Origin: Neelides folsomi
Taxonomy: Eukaryota > Arthropoda > Collembola > Neelipleona > Neelidae
Direction: 5' to 3'
Length of the DNA: 34,596 bases
Assembly (NCBI GenBank): GCA_034687125.1
Contig: JAQGBZ010000534.1
Coordinates: 1-34,596, forward strand
Below, piece by piece: positions 1 to 10,813 of this stretch. Numbering within the stretch: position 1 is the stretch's first letter; every line of letters starts with the position of its first letter. The notes under the pieces were generated by a model. That model saw only the letters and a program-made list of their open reading frames with translations. It was not told the DNA's origin and made no database searches. Position numbers and translations under genes: made by a program.

Positions 1-240
1 CATCAGTAACAGTTGTTGGTTCTACGGGAGCATCAGTAACAGTTGTTGGTTCTACAGGAGCATCAGTATCAGTTGTTGGTTCTACAGGAGCATCAGTATC
101 AGTTGTTGGTTCTACGGGAGCATCAGTAACAGTTGTTGGTTCTACGGGAGCATCAGTAACAGTTGTTGGTTCTACGGGAGCATCAGTAACAGTTGTTGGT
201 TCTACAGGAGCATCAGTATCAGTTGTTTCTATTGTCGGAG
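1..240 (-). repeat. 30-bp coding minisatellite, about eight units
   Basis: Eight consecutive 30-bp units (plus-strand form begins CATCAGTAACAGTTGTTGG). They keep the reading frame of the sphingomyelinase-like gene on the minus strand and encode PVEPTTVTDA or PVEPTTDTDA. The V/D switch comes from one base (GTT/GAT). The unit at 211-240 is degenerate and marks the inner edge. The array continues beyond the window start, so copy number is unknown. The Thr/Pro content suggests an O-glycosylated stalk (inference). Confidence 0.95.
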
Positions 241-2971
241 ACGTTGTTGTTTCCAAAGGTGGACCTGAAGTTATATGAATTTAATAATTATTGAACACGT
301 TTTTAAATGAATGAATGAATGAATTTATCCATTTTAGGGCTGGAGTTCGGAAACCCAGCAAACTCCATGGTGCACCATGGTGATTACTTGTATTAGTATA
401 TGAGTGCAAGCTGTGCTCTCTATCCTAACCTAACCTAATACAATTGAAATACCTCACCATGGTTAAAGTACCCTAATACTGACTTTCCGAATTCCAGCCC
501 ATTTTAGTATATACTACTAGGTATATGTATAGGTATGCCAATTAATCTACTTTTATATGGTATAATATAATACCAATCAAATTTCGAATGATATCACAAT
601 TGTAATTATCCGAAGAATCAGCTTTTACTGTACTGCAAAGATATCCAATTTTGCAATTTTTATCTTCAATTGGACATTCTCGATAGTGCTTTTTTCCTCC
701 TTTTGAATACGTCCTTAAAACAGTAATAAGTATATTTTAAAAATATAAAATTTAAAAAAAATTACGTTAAAATAATACATTTTACAGTTTAGTATATTTT
801 CGAAACATTGTAATACCATTGATAATTATTGAAAAGTTCATGATCTTGAATCATTCTCAAAACAAATTCATAAACCTCATTTGGTCTTTGGGATTTCATT
901 TCAAAAAATTCCGAAGCCACGTAAAGCTGATTCCACACCGGACTTCCAGCTTCATTTGATAATTCCAAATCAAAAACCCATTCATCATGGTCAATCATTT
1001 CCCAAGTTGCATTTTCCCGCTCTCCATCAAAAAAGTAAGTCTTGTAAGCATATCCACCACGATCAGGATTTCCAGCCGGAGCTATATACTGAACACTGAT
1101 AGCTCGTTCAGTATTTGGCGAGAAATGAATTTTAAACTCGTCGTCGTGTCCATGACCATAAAATTGTCCTTTAATTATATTCTCATATCTATAAATGATT
1201 CTGTCAAAAATGGAACTCCATTTTCCCCAACAAGATCCGCTCCCAGGACTCACGTGACCTACAATAAGAACTTGGTCTTGAGCTGCTTCTGCGTCGTACA
1301 AAGTATCAGACAGCCATTGGAGTTCATTGAACGAATCGTTTGTGTAATAAGCAAGCCAAAAGTTATCTGTGTAACATAAATTTGAATTGATCATAATGAG
1401 CCTAAGTCCTGGTTCAGGTGACACGTGGTAATATCCATATTTGAGAAATGTTTCTTTTTGGTCGTCTGGGACAGCATCTGGGAAATGTTCGTCAACGAGA
1501 GTAAAAAGCCATCCAAGGTCAAATCCATCTTCCCAAAGTTCAGGAGGTGCAAATTGGTTTACAACATCTGGTTCATGATTTCCAACTACTGGGTAAATTG
1601 GAATGTCTGGGAAATATTCATTAATTCGTTCAAAAACGTGCGTGTGAACGCGGGTGTTTTCCTCTTTATTATAAAGCCATAGAACGGAATGAATAAAGTC
1701 CCCAGTCAAAAAAATATATTTTGCGTCCTGTGACAAACAATCATTAAAAAATCTCAAAGTAAATTGCAAATTAAAAAAATACATGTCCTTGGCTAATTAG
1801 TAAGTAACAATTGTCAATTTATTGTTTTTAAATACTGAATGTTTTTCTGAAGCCTGAGTAAAAATTTCCTCAAGTCCAATTTCTGGTAATTGGCAACTGT
1901 CATGACCGTATTTTCCAGCGCGTCCATCTCCTTCACCTTCGCCATCCCGACAACAACCAACTTCACTTCCGCAATTTCCAATTGATCCTTCTTTATAATC
2001 AAGATCCACATGAAGATCCGTGAATTGGATAATTTTAGCTCGCTCAACATCAACCTGAGATCATTATAATATTAGGATTCATAATTTAAAAAATAGGAAA
2101 TTGATGAAATAATCATTTTCATTATATTGTATATAATACAAAATAATATTTACCGGAAGAGGTGGTGGGGACTGAGGTTCAGGTTTATTTTCATCAATGA
2201 TGATATCCCAGTCAGTATAAATTGGATTAACTCCTGCTCCACAATTATTTCCCATTAAAATTCCACAAAAATCTTTTGGCTGCATCAAAGGTCGCAATCT
2301 CAAAACTTGAAGCACTGGATCCTTAAATTTTAATATATATCGATTAAATTCTCTATACATTCCTTTATTATATTACAATATACCATAATGGATAAAAAAT
2401 ATGTATTTAAGTATTTACAATAAATGATCTTATGAGTCCATCGCATCCTTCTGGAGGAATTATTTCCATACTGTTGCATATCCCAACAGCTAATTCAATT
2501 AGTGGGCCAGTTAAACCAGTTGCAATTGCTAAACGGGCCACTGGAACTGCCAACAAGCATGTTTGACAATCAATGTAGCCAATTTTCTCATTGAAGTCTT
2601 TAAATGGCTTAAATTCGGTTCGAAGTCCTTTTAAGTAAAATCGGGCCCATTCTTTTAATTGAACTCTAGTTATTGTACAGAATTGATTAGGGCAAGTAAA
2701 ATTATCATTATTGATCAAATACATATTTATAGCATTAAATGTACGGTTCCTAAAAGTTGTTATAATTAAATAACTTATAAGACTTATAACGCACATTGAC
2801 TATTTAAATTAATATTATTTAAATGTTCTATAAACTATAGTATATACAATTATCTTACTTATTTGCATTGAGATGATTTTCTAAAATTTCAAATTCACTA
2901 ATTTCGTTTAAATTTGCTCCTTTTGTCAAAGTGAGAAATAAAGTTAAAATTATTATAATAAGAAGTTTCAT
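1..2971 (-). CDS. Acid sphingomyelinase-like phosphodiesterase, copy 1 (3' end outside window)
   Basis: Exons, in transcription order: 2971-2859, 2749-2419, 2321-2154, 2054-1836, 1727-817, 713-574, 264-<1. Every phase joins, giving about 715 residues in the window. The start ATG opens a hydrophobic signal peptide (MKLLIIIILTLFLTLTKG). Residues ~45-150 form a saposin-B-like domain (CPNQFC, IDCQTC, ICNS, EGCDGL). A metallophosphoesterase core follows, with the acid-sphingomyelinase metal and catalytic motifs in order: FTDLH (~D217/H219), TGD (~D287), GNHE (~N327/H328), IVGH, and YGHGH where the family usually has GHTH. After the core comes the family's Cys-containing C-terminal segment (TYSKGGKKHYREC), then a Thr/Pro-rich tail of 10-residue repeats leaving the window. 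Expected to be a secreted or lysosomal hydrolase of sphingomyelin or a related phosphodiester; the substrate is inferred from family only. Lies head to tail with a paralogue just upstream (3806-6644). Confidence 0.88.
338..499. mobile_element. Non-autonomous hAT-like MITE, family A copy 1
   Basis: A 162-bp segment in the last visible intron of the first sphingomyelinase-like gene. It has terminal inverted repeats GGCTGGAGTTCGGAAA / GGCTGGAATTCGGAAA (right end reverse-complemented) and is flanked by a perfect 8-bp duplication, CATTTTAG, at 330-337 and 500-507. Inside are CCATGG palindromes and a short CCTAA run (423-438). The 8-bp target duplication fits the hAT superfamily. No coding capacity. 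The copy at 6287-6483 shares the terminal pattern GGCTnnnnTTCGGA, the CCATGG motifs and the CCTAA run. Confidence 0.85.
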
Positions 2972-3805
2972 TGTGAAATGACTTAATTTAAATTAATAAT
3001 TTTTAATAATAATTTTTGCTCATTTGTGGAATAAGTTTTTTCCTTTGCTATAAAGTTTGTTAGTGAGTTTTGAGTTTATACGCAAAAGTAGGGTGTACTG
3101 CATAATATGTAATAGTTTGTCATTTTTAAACAAAATTCCCATTTAGATTAAAAACAATTGAATATGAAATGATGAATTGATAAAATGAAGATGCTTTAAT
3201 GTCTATACATTAACTGTGTATTACCTATATAATATACATTTATTGATTTAAGCATTAACACTTAGGAGGAAAGTTTTAAAGCACATCTAAAAATAATTAT
3301 CATGAAAATTGAGAAATTGAATTGTTCTTCAGAATGAGTATCAAGTGGCCATATGGAGTGCGGAGTCCTACATATGTAAAGTGTACTAATAATCTGCTGT
3401 CAATTAGACAAGTTTTTAAAGTCAATGTCTATGATAATAATAATTGATAATAAAAGATGTCTGACATATTGATTGACAAATTCATATTATTGAATGGAAC
3501 ACTGATATGCTGTTTACATACATTACTTAACATCTAAATGCCTAATACCTACTAAAATAATTACATATATGATATTGTGCACATTAATGTACTATTTAAC
3601 ATAGTTCCTGTTTATGATTTATTGAATTTATTTAAAGTCAATAATTATAAATTATGTATTTAAATGCATTTTAGTAAATTGATTTATTAAATCGATTATA
3701 CTCCCATTCAGCTACTTTTTTCAAACAATCCGCAAAGTATAAATAATTGAATATGAATGTTAAATATTATTATTAATAATACCTATTAGTAAAATGGTAT
3801 ATTAT
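2972..3805. other. Intergenic spacer between the two sphingomyelinase-like genes
   Basis: About 830 bp of AT-rich sequence with no credible ORF. It should hold the promoter of the downstream minus-strand gene. A TATAAA on the minus strand at 3080-3075 lies about 105 bp before that gene's ATG, but no clear initiator is spaced from it. Nothing else is recognisable. Confidence 0.5.
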
Positions 3806-6644
3806 TTAATGTATATTATGAACAAAGTAAATAAACACAGTCGCGATTAAAAGAGTCAAGTTGATATTTACGATGGTAGACATTCCTTTGTTTTCTTGAG
3901 TTGACGATTCCGTGCTTTTGTTCTCTGTTGTTGGCTCACTCGAAGTTGTTGGAATGAATGTCGAGGAAGATGTGATAATTTCCTCTGTGGTTTTTGTTGT
4001 AGGAATAACCGTAGAAGTTGATTCTGATATTGTCGAGATTATAATTGTTGTTGAGGAAGTTGACTCAAGAGGTGGATCTAATAAATAATTTATAACCATT
4101 TATATCTCTATTTATTTATAATTTTAAGAAAGATAACTTCAATTAAATATACCAAAAATGTTTTTAATGATTTCACAATTAAATTCATTTGCAGAATCTC
4201 CTCTTACAGCGTTACACAAATAATTGATTTTGCATTGTTTATTTGTTTCTGCACATTCTCTATAATGGTCTCTCCCGCCTTTTGAATATGTCCTGTTCAT
4301 AAAACATGAAAGTTAAGTATAAATGAAATTTCGTAATGTTGTGATGAAATTTAATACCATTGATATTTTGTGAAAAGTTCATGATCATCGATCATCCTTA
4401 ACACAAAATCGTAAACATCTTGTGGTCTTTGTGATTTCATTCCAAAGAATTCAGATGCTAAATACAGCCTTGTCCAATTCGCTTGTTCTAGCTTATTAGA
4501 AGACGCCAAATCCATGACCCATTCATCGTGATCAATAATTTCCCATGTAGCGTCATCTCGCGCACCATCAACAAAATAAGTTTTGTATGCGTAGCCCCCT
4601 CTATCAGGAGTTCCCGAAGGGGAAATGTATTGGACGCCAGTTGCTCTTTGGCTCTCATCTTCAAAATGTAATCTGAATTCGTCATCATGTCCATGACCAT
4701 AAAATTGTCCTTTGATAATTCCTTCATATCGGTTAATAATCCGATCGAATTCATCGCTCCATTTAGGCCAATAAGCTCCACTTCCAGGACTCGCATGCCC
4801 AATAATTAAAACATTCTCATTTGAATCTTCCGCGTCTTGCAATGTATCCGACAGCCATTGGAGTTCCCCAAATGTGTCATTTGTGTAATAAGCCAACCAG
4901 TAATTATTAACGTAGGCCAAATTTGAATTTATAATAATAAAACGAACTCCCGGTTCGGGGGAATATTGAAAATATCCATATTGCAAAAAATGTTCTTTTT
5001 CATCTTCCGGAATTAAAGTTGGGAATTGGTCATCGATTAAATTGTAAAGCCAGGAAAGATCGAAACCTTGATCCCAAGTTTCTGGCGGAGAAAATAAATT
5101 AACAACATCTGGTTCGTGATTTCCAACTACTGGAATTATTGGAACAGATGGGAAATAATGTTTAAGTCGATCAAACGCGTGTACATGATGGCGCGTATTT
5201 TCTTCAACACTGTAGAGCCAAATGACCGAATGAATGAAATCTCCCGTTAAAAAGATATATTTTGCGTCCTAAATACATTTTATAATCAGAGTTGTTCTTA
5301 TTTCAATATCCAAATTAATGCCAATTAATGTTATTTAACGATAAATAGCTAACTGAATGAATATTCGCGGCATGTTCAAACATTGCATCAAGTCCACCAG
5401 GTGGCATTGCACAATTTCCATGGCCGTATTTTCCCGCTCTATCAGCTTCGCTTTCAGGTTCACCATCGCGACAACAACCTTGGGAACTTCCACAGTTTGC
5501 ATTTGAGCCTTCAATATAATCAAGATCCATATGGATATCAGTAAACTGAATAATTTTTATGGATTCGACATTTTCCTAAATTACATAAAAATACATCGAA
5601 AATTGTGTTTTTAATTCACATTTAGCTAAAATTAAACTTAGAATTTTTAAAATCTAAGAACTTAATTTTTACAGGCAAAGGAGGTTGCTCAACGACTGGT
5701 GGTTTATCTTCATTTATGTTAATTTTCCATGAAGTGTATCTTGGATGCACAGGTGCACAGCCAGGCTCCAATATTCCACAAATATCATTAGCTGTCATTA
5801 AAGGTCGGCTTTTAACAATGTGGACTACTGGATTCTAAACATTAAATAAAATCATCAAAATCATCACAATAAAATATTGACTTTTTGATATTTCCCGCAA
5901 TTTTACCGCAAATCCTCGAATGAGTTGATCACAAGCGTCTACTGGAATAATTCCAGTTTCTACGCACATTCCTATCGCAAACTGAATGATTGGTTCAGTT
6001 ATGTTAAGTAAAGCTGCTGCTTTTATTGCTGGAATTGCAAGTTTGCAAGTGTCGCAATCAATGTAGTCAAGTCTCTCATCAATTCCTTTATGGGGTTTTA
6101 TTTCAGTCTTTAATGATTTCAAATAGTAAAGTGTCCAATCCTTCAATCCATGTCTAAATACAAGCGTCCATGTGATCAATAAACAATTCATCAACCAAAT
6201 AATGTAAAAAATTACAAAAAGAGAAATAATATTATTAGGATTAGTCAGTATAATAGGGTTACGTGCAAATACATATAATGTTCTAAGGCTAACATTCGGA
6301 ATCTCTGCAAAACCATGGTTTTTCCATGGTTCATAACCATGTTCCATGGTTCCAGCGCGCATTTGAATAGGAATGGTGATTAGCGCCATCTAACCTAACC
6401 TAACCTAGCCTAACATATAAGAATAGGGAATCATGGTGCCCCATGGTTCTAGCATGGTTTTGCAGAGACTCCGAATCTCAGCCTGTTCTAATTATCGCGA
6501 ATGAAACAGTTGGTAAAAAGTTAAGATTTACCGTTTAGATTCTAAATGTTTGACAAATTTTCCTACTTCGTCTATATTTTCACTTGGACAAGAAAACGAA
6601 CGAGTAAACGTTATAGCAAAAATAAATATAATATAAAAATTCAT
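3806..6644 (-). CDS. Acid sphingomyelinase-like phosphodiesterase, copy 2 (complete)
   Basis: Exons, in transcription order: 6644-6532, 6153-5907, 5834-5673, 5575-5354, 5268-4358, 4292-4153, 4077-3806. All phases join to 688 codons plus stop. Three exons (113, 911 and 140 nt) have exactly the length of their partners in the neighbouring copy, and all six intron positions and phases match, so the pair arose by tandem duplication. Signal peptide MNFYIIFIFAITFTRSFS; saposin-B-like domain (IDCDTC, GMCVET, DACDQL); catalytic motifs FTDIH, TGD, GNHE, IIGH and YGHGH. The second exon is 84 nt shorter than in copy 1 and lacks its CPNQFC segment. The last exon encodes a Ser/Thr-rich stalk ending in a hydrophobic stretch (LTLLIATVFIYFV) with almost no residues after it, the pattern of a GPI-attachment signal. 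A family A MITE sits in intron 1. Predicted to act at the cell surface (inference). Confidence 0.9.
6287..6483. mobile_element. Non-autonomous hAT-like MITE, family A copy 2
   Basis: A 197-bp insertion in intron 1 of the second sphingomyelinase-like gene. The left end reads GGCTAACATTCGGAATCTCT; the right end reverse-complemented reads GGCTGAGATTCGGAGTCTCT, and the match continues through GCAAAACCATG. It is flanked by a perfect 8-bp duplication TGTTCTAA at 6279-6286 and 6484-6491. The inside carries several CCATGG palindromes and a (CCTAA)3-type run near 6390-6410. No coding capacity. Confidence 0.88.
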
Positions 6645-7856
6645 TTTACTATTGAAGCACTACTATACTTAAATGTGTATTTTTTAGCTGATAAAATTTT
6701 AACAAAGTATTTAAGATAAAATTTTAATAAAATACTTAAATGTTCATGATGACCAACGGAATAAATTATAGGATGTGTATGTTTAACTAGGTTTAATATT
6801 AAATGAAGGTTGAAATTGAAATCTTTGTACATATTTAAATATCAGATAATCCTTAAAATTATAAAAGTCACAGCCGATTAAAAAATTAATCAATAACTTC
6901 ATTATTATCTTTTATTTGTCAATCACTTAAATCAATAAAAGAAAACTACTTGATTTTAGCATAACTGTATAACATTAAATTGATTGTATTACATATTTTA
7001 TGTTATATTTTGTAAATATCTCAAAGAAAATATTTATAGTCCTTTATTAAAAGAAATCTAATTATTATCATAAGTCAAAGCCTTCAAACGTCATATATTC
7101 ATATATCTGATCTATCTGAATGATAGATCTCTCAATCTTGAGATTGATGAACTCAAATGATTTCTCTTGTTATCATCAACGTCAACAAAGAAAATGATTT
7201 TCTTTATAAGTTCCACTTTCATGAATGATGCCGTGAGTGGGTTAACGTTGACTGCTTATATCAATATCACATTCCTTAATGGCGATAATTATAGACATTT
7301 AAATTTTTTGATAATAGTAATTCGTCAATTCGCCAAATACATTTACAGATAACGTAGGTAAGCACAATTTCCTGGTACTTGTCTTATTCATTTTTGGTCG
7401 TAAGGTTCAATTGCATATCTTATGGTGTATTATTGAATACTGGTGTTATTATAAAAATCACCCATTCTTAGAATGTATGGAACACCACGAATATCTGATT
7501 GCAAAGGTGATTGTAACTAATTATATGAAAAATGCATAGAAGTTTGTGTTGAATTAAACGATTTAATGTATTTTTTGCTTTAGGCTGTAAGCCAAAACAT
7601 ACATGGCTTATAACTCCTACTGTTTCACACTTGCAAAAATTACAGCCTTTTCCAACAGAAACTTGAATTTCTCGGAACTTTAACCATATAGAGAATTCAC
7701 GTGTAAAAATTAAGCCTTTATTTGACATTACTCAAGTAAAATACTATACTTTATATATAGTGTTAGCGTGTCCATGTGTATTATTATGTTGGTCCAAACA
7801 CGTTTTTCAAAGAGCAGATTTGTCGGCATATATCATAATGTTTTATCGAATCCCTT
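6645..7856. other. Intergenic region upstream of the secreted-peptide gene
   Basis: About 1.2 kb, AT-rich. It should contain the promoter of the minus-strand sphingomyelinase-like gene at its left end. Two adjacent small hairpins lie at 7109-7129 (GATCTATC / GATAGATC) and 7132-7147 (TCAATCT / AGATTGA). A minus-strand open frame at 7468-7728 carries a CxxCxC cluster but has no signal peptide or recognisable domain, so I do not call it a gene. Confidence 0.4.
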
Positions 7857-7890
7857 TATAAAAGATCTTCTTTTTTCCTTTTGGTCAGTT
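7857..7890 (+). promoter_or_regulatory. Core promoter (TATA box + initiator) of the secreted-peptide gene
   Basis: TATAAAAG begins at 7857, and an arthropod-type initiator TCAGTT (A at 7887) lies 30 bp downstream, the standard TATA-to-start spacing. The predicted 5' leader is about 98 nt to the ATG at 7985. This is the clearest core promoter in the window. Confidence 0.75.
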
Positions 7891-7984
7891 CAATCTTCCT
7901 TATCACAAATAGCATAAAGGAAGATTAAATTAAAGAAAACTTCTAGATAGATTTATCCTCAACTTAAAATTTATAATTGTTACA

Positions 7985-8408
7985 ATGAAATTTTATCCCA
8001 GCCTAAAAGTTTTTATTTTTATGTTAATATCAACCTTGCAAATTTTTTCAAAATATATTCCATTAAACATAACAGATAAAAGTGCAGCTAAAAGCTATGT
8101 TAGTTTTACATTATACCATAAAGGAGATCATTTGAGGATAAAAGAGCCAATTGTACATTATTCATACAATATAGCTCATTCTAACAAAACTAAAGATAGT
8201 AATGAAAGCGAAGGTAAAAGTTCTTAAAATCCAAAATTCATAATTTTTTTATATAAATTGAATTAATTTGATTGTAGATACCAGTCAAACGGAAAATTTC
8301 ATACCTCTGTCATTACTGAGTTTTATTCGTCTTCGTAATCATAAATGTCCAGGTGGACAAAGGCAAGATCATCATGGAAATTGTAGGAAAAGATTAAGTG
8401 GAAAATAA
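7985..8408 (+). CDS. Small secreted peptide precursor, secapin-like C-terminus
   Basis: Exons 7985-8213 and 8278-8408 join in phase (G|AT) to a 119-residue precursor. The N-terminus is a signal peptide (hydrophobic FIFMLISTLQIF), followed by a low-complexity pro-region. The second exon ends in a short basic module, HKCPGGQRQDHHGNCRK, with the only two cysteines of exon 2, so one disulfide loop is likely. A CPxGxxxDxxGxCR-type ending on a secreted insect precursor recalls secapin and similar hymenopteran single-disulfide peptides; I see the pattern but cannot search for it. A strong TATA/initiator promoter precedes it and AATAAA follows at 8673-8678. Function unknown: antimicrobial, venom or signalling roles are all possible. 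Confidence 0.72.
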
Positions 8409-8914
8409 AAAGTCATTTTTAGTCAGCTTTACTAATTATATTTATTATTAAATTTGATATTTGTAATTCTCAATTTTTTACAGTATTTGTTAGGAATATA
8501 ATTCTTTAATAATCCGTGTTAAAAAACTTAAATGATATTCAAGATAAATTTTGCCTCTTATCTGGAAATTAATTAAAATTTTAGTTTATAGGTAATTCAT
8601 TCCAATTCACATGGTTGAAATCTTGAATATAATATTTATGTTTATCTAGTAGAAATATTTATAATGACTGACAATAAATAATAAATATTAATTCTTAAAT
8701 AAATTGATAAAAAATTTGCTATTGACTATTTACAATACAACTTGGCGGGATTCTGCCTTCCTCCATCAATCCATATCCATACACCATACCATACAGTACA
8801 GTCAGCCGAGCCCATACATACGCAATGAAATATATCCATCTCCTAATTTTTCTAAAGTTCGTCAAATAATATTTTATCAATTTTATCAAATACATATAAC
8901 TTTATATAAACAAA

Positions 8915-10813
8915 ATGAGTGTTAGTGAAAAATGCAAATTTTGTTTGTTATTAGATTCAAATTGCACATTAATTTCTTTATCGTCTATTCCGAAATTCAG
9001 GGTTTTGAGTTATTGTAAATCATTTTGTCAATTACTCTCACTTCCTGACTCTCCCTATTCAGACGAAATAATTAAAAGTTCTATTTGTACTGATTGTTTA
9101 AATACTTTAAAGAATATTTCATCAACAATGAAAAAATTTATTAATATTCAAACGAAAATATTGAAGCTTAAAGAAAAAATTGAGGAAATATTTTCCAAAG
9201 TCGATCTCAACACTGATGATAATGAAAGAATTGATGGTGAAAATTTTCGAAGAGGAGTTTTGAATAGTAAGTTTTTTCCATCCTTTTATATAATTTTATA
9301 AATTTAAATTTTTATTTAAAAAATAACTCATTTCAAATTTAAAGGTAATTAGTATTATATTTGTTTTTATAGAATTTTTGAGTAAAGAAACAGAAAATGA
9401 AATAACTCAAGAAACTTCTTCTAAAGAGGATTTTAATTTTTCCGAAGCGGAAAATAATGATGAAGATGAAAGTGAAGTGGAAATAAATTCGTCAACTGAT
9501 TTAAATATTTCTAATTCCAAAAATTTAATTAAATCAGATGAATCTCAAAATTCAATGAAAAGTAAATACAAAATGAATTCTTTAATAATAAAAGACGAAG
9601 ATAAATCAGAAAGTAAAAAAAGTTCACAAAGTGTTAATATTTTACAATATAATGAAAAATGCAAAAAATCTTCCAAACTTGCACGATTTTCCAAATCAAT
9701 TCGAGTTTTAAAATCATCTGAAATTGAAGCATTAAAATCTGAAGCTTTAAATAAAATCCCAAAAGTACAAATTCCAAAATTGGAACAAATGTCCAAAGCG
9801 GAATTAATGGAAATAAAATCTCGACCAAAATCTCGACCCCTTAAATATCCGATAACAAAACGGACATTGGTCCTTGCTGGATACAAAGGCCAAATTAAAT
9901 TCCCCGTTAAAGCCATATGCGAAATATGTGGGAAATTTTTTAATTCTAAAAGAGATTTAAAGGTGCATTGTTTTATTCATTCAAGTGAAAATAATTTCAA
10001 GTGTAACTTGTGCGATTTGTCTTTTAAAACTCATAAAAATTTATCTTATCACAAAACACAAAACCACGATTTCTCTAATGGATTTCCCTGCGATCGATGC
10101 GGAATTATTTTAAAAACAATTCAAATTCTTCGTATTCACATTAGAAGAACTCACGAGAAAGAAACAAATTTTAAATGTGAAGTTAAAAAATGTAATTTCA
10201 AAGCCATCCATCGTGTTGGATTGAAACGGCACATGTTGAGTCACGGGAATTTAAGGCCAATTTCTTGCACTTTTCCCACATGTGAAGACAAATTCAAATA
10301 TTCCCACCAACTTCAGCTTCATATAAGAATCAAACATACAGGAGAAAAACCGTTTTCTTGTCAAAACTGTGGAAAGCGATTTGCTGACAAGTGGAAACTT
10401 AAAGTTCATGAACCAATTCATTCAAATGAAACTCCTTTTGAATGTCATTTGTGCCATCAGGTTTGTTTAATATTAAAAATTATAATATTTCAAACTATAT
10501 AGGTAGTAGTTCATTCACGGGGAATTTGCGCTCGAGTTATAGGATGGCCCCTGCATCTGCATTATTTAAATTTTGTTACCAAACTAAAAACTGAGAAATT
10601 TTATTAATGTCCATGATGGCCTAATGTGTAGTATAACTCAAGTGCAAATTCCACGTGAATGAAATATTAGAATATCTTAAATATTATAAATCAAGTTTGA
10701 TATAAATTTTTATCATTTTTTAGAAATTCAAAGTATATCACTATTTGTACCTTCACATTCGGAAGCATAAAAAATCCGATAGTCGTGTTGAACACAAAGA
10801 TATTCAAACTTAA
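8915..10813 (+). CDS. ZAD-type C2H2 zinc-finger transcription factor
   Basis: Exons 8915-9266, 9373-10460 and 10724-10813 join to 509 residues. The start is AAAATGAGTG. The N-terminus is a zinc-finger-associated domain: paired cysteines CKFC (~7/10) and CTDC (~60) bracket the typical spacing, with a helical tail that mediates dimerisation in this arthropod family. A Ser/Glu/Lys-rich linker (~118-290) follows. Seven C2H2 fingers then run to near the C-terminus, beginning CEIC, CNLC, CDRC, CEVKKC, CTFPTC, CQNC and CHLC; the last is split by the second intron, and one typical HTGEKPF linker is visible. Expected to be a nuclear sequence-specific DNA-binding protein. ZAD genes are lineage-expanded in insects, so no orthologue is named. 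A polyadenylation signal AATAAA lies at 11050-11055. Confidence 0.93.

Noticed and set aside
1..240. CRISPR-like regular repeat array
   Set aside because: The 30-bp units are contiguous without spacers and keep a coding frame. This is a minisatellite in an animal gene.
307..325. (ATGA)n microsatellite
   Set aside because: Real but very short (about four units) and unremarkable intron sequence.
881..1682. Several plus-strand frames over the first sphingomyelinase-like gene
   Set aside because: They are antisense to an exon with clear catalytic motifs and show no protein-like features.
6389..6410. True telomere or telomere-proximal sequence from the CCTAA run
   Set aside because: Only a few units, bounded by the inverted repeats of a MITE, so it belongs to the transposon.
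7109..7147. Pair of small hairpins as a possible RNA gene or regulatory site
   Set aside because: Stems of 7-8 bp in AT-rich DNA are expected by chance; no tRNA or other RNA features surround them.
7468..7728. Minus-strand 86-residue frame with CNFCKC
   Set aside because: No signal peptide, domain or splice partners, and it ends in low-complexity sequence. Likely a chance frame.
9545..9916. Antisense frame in the zinc-finger gene
   Set aside because: It mirrors the Ser/Lys-rich linker coding sequence and has no independent support.
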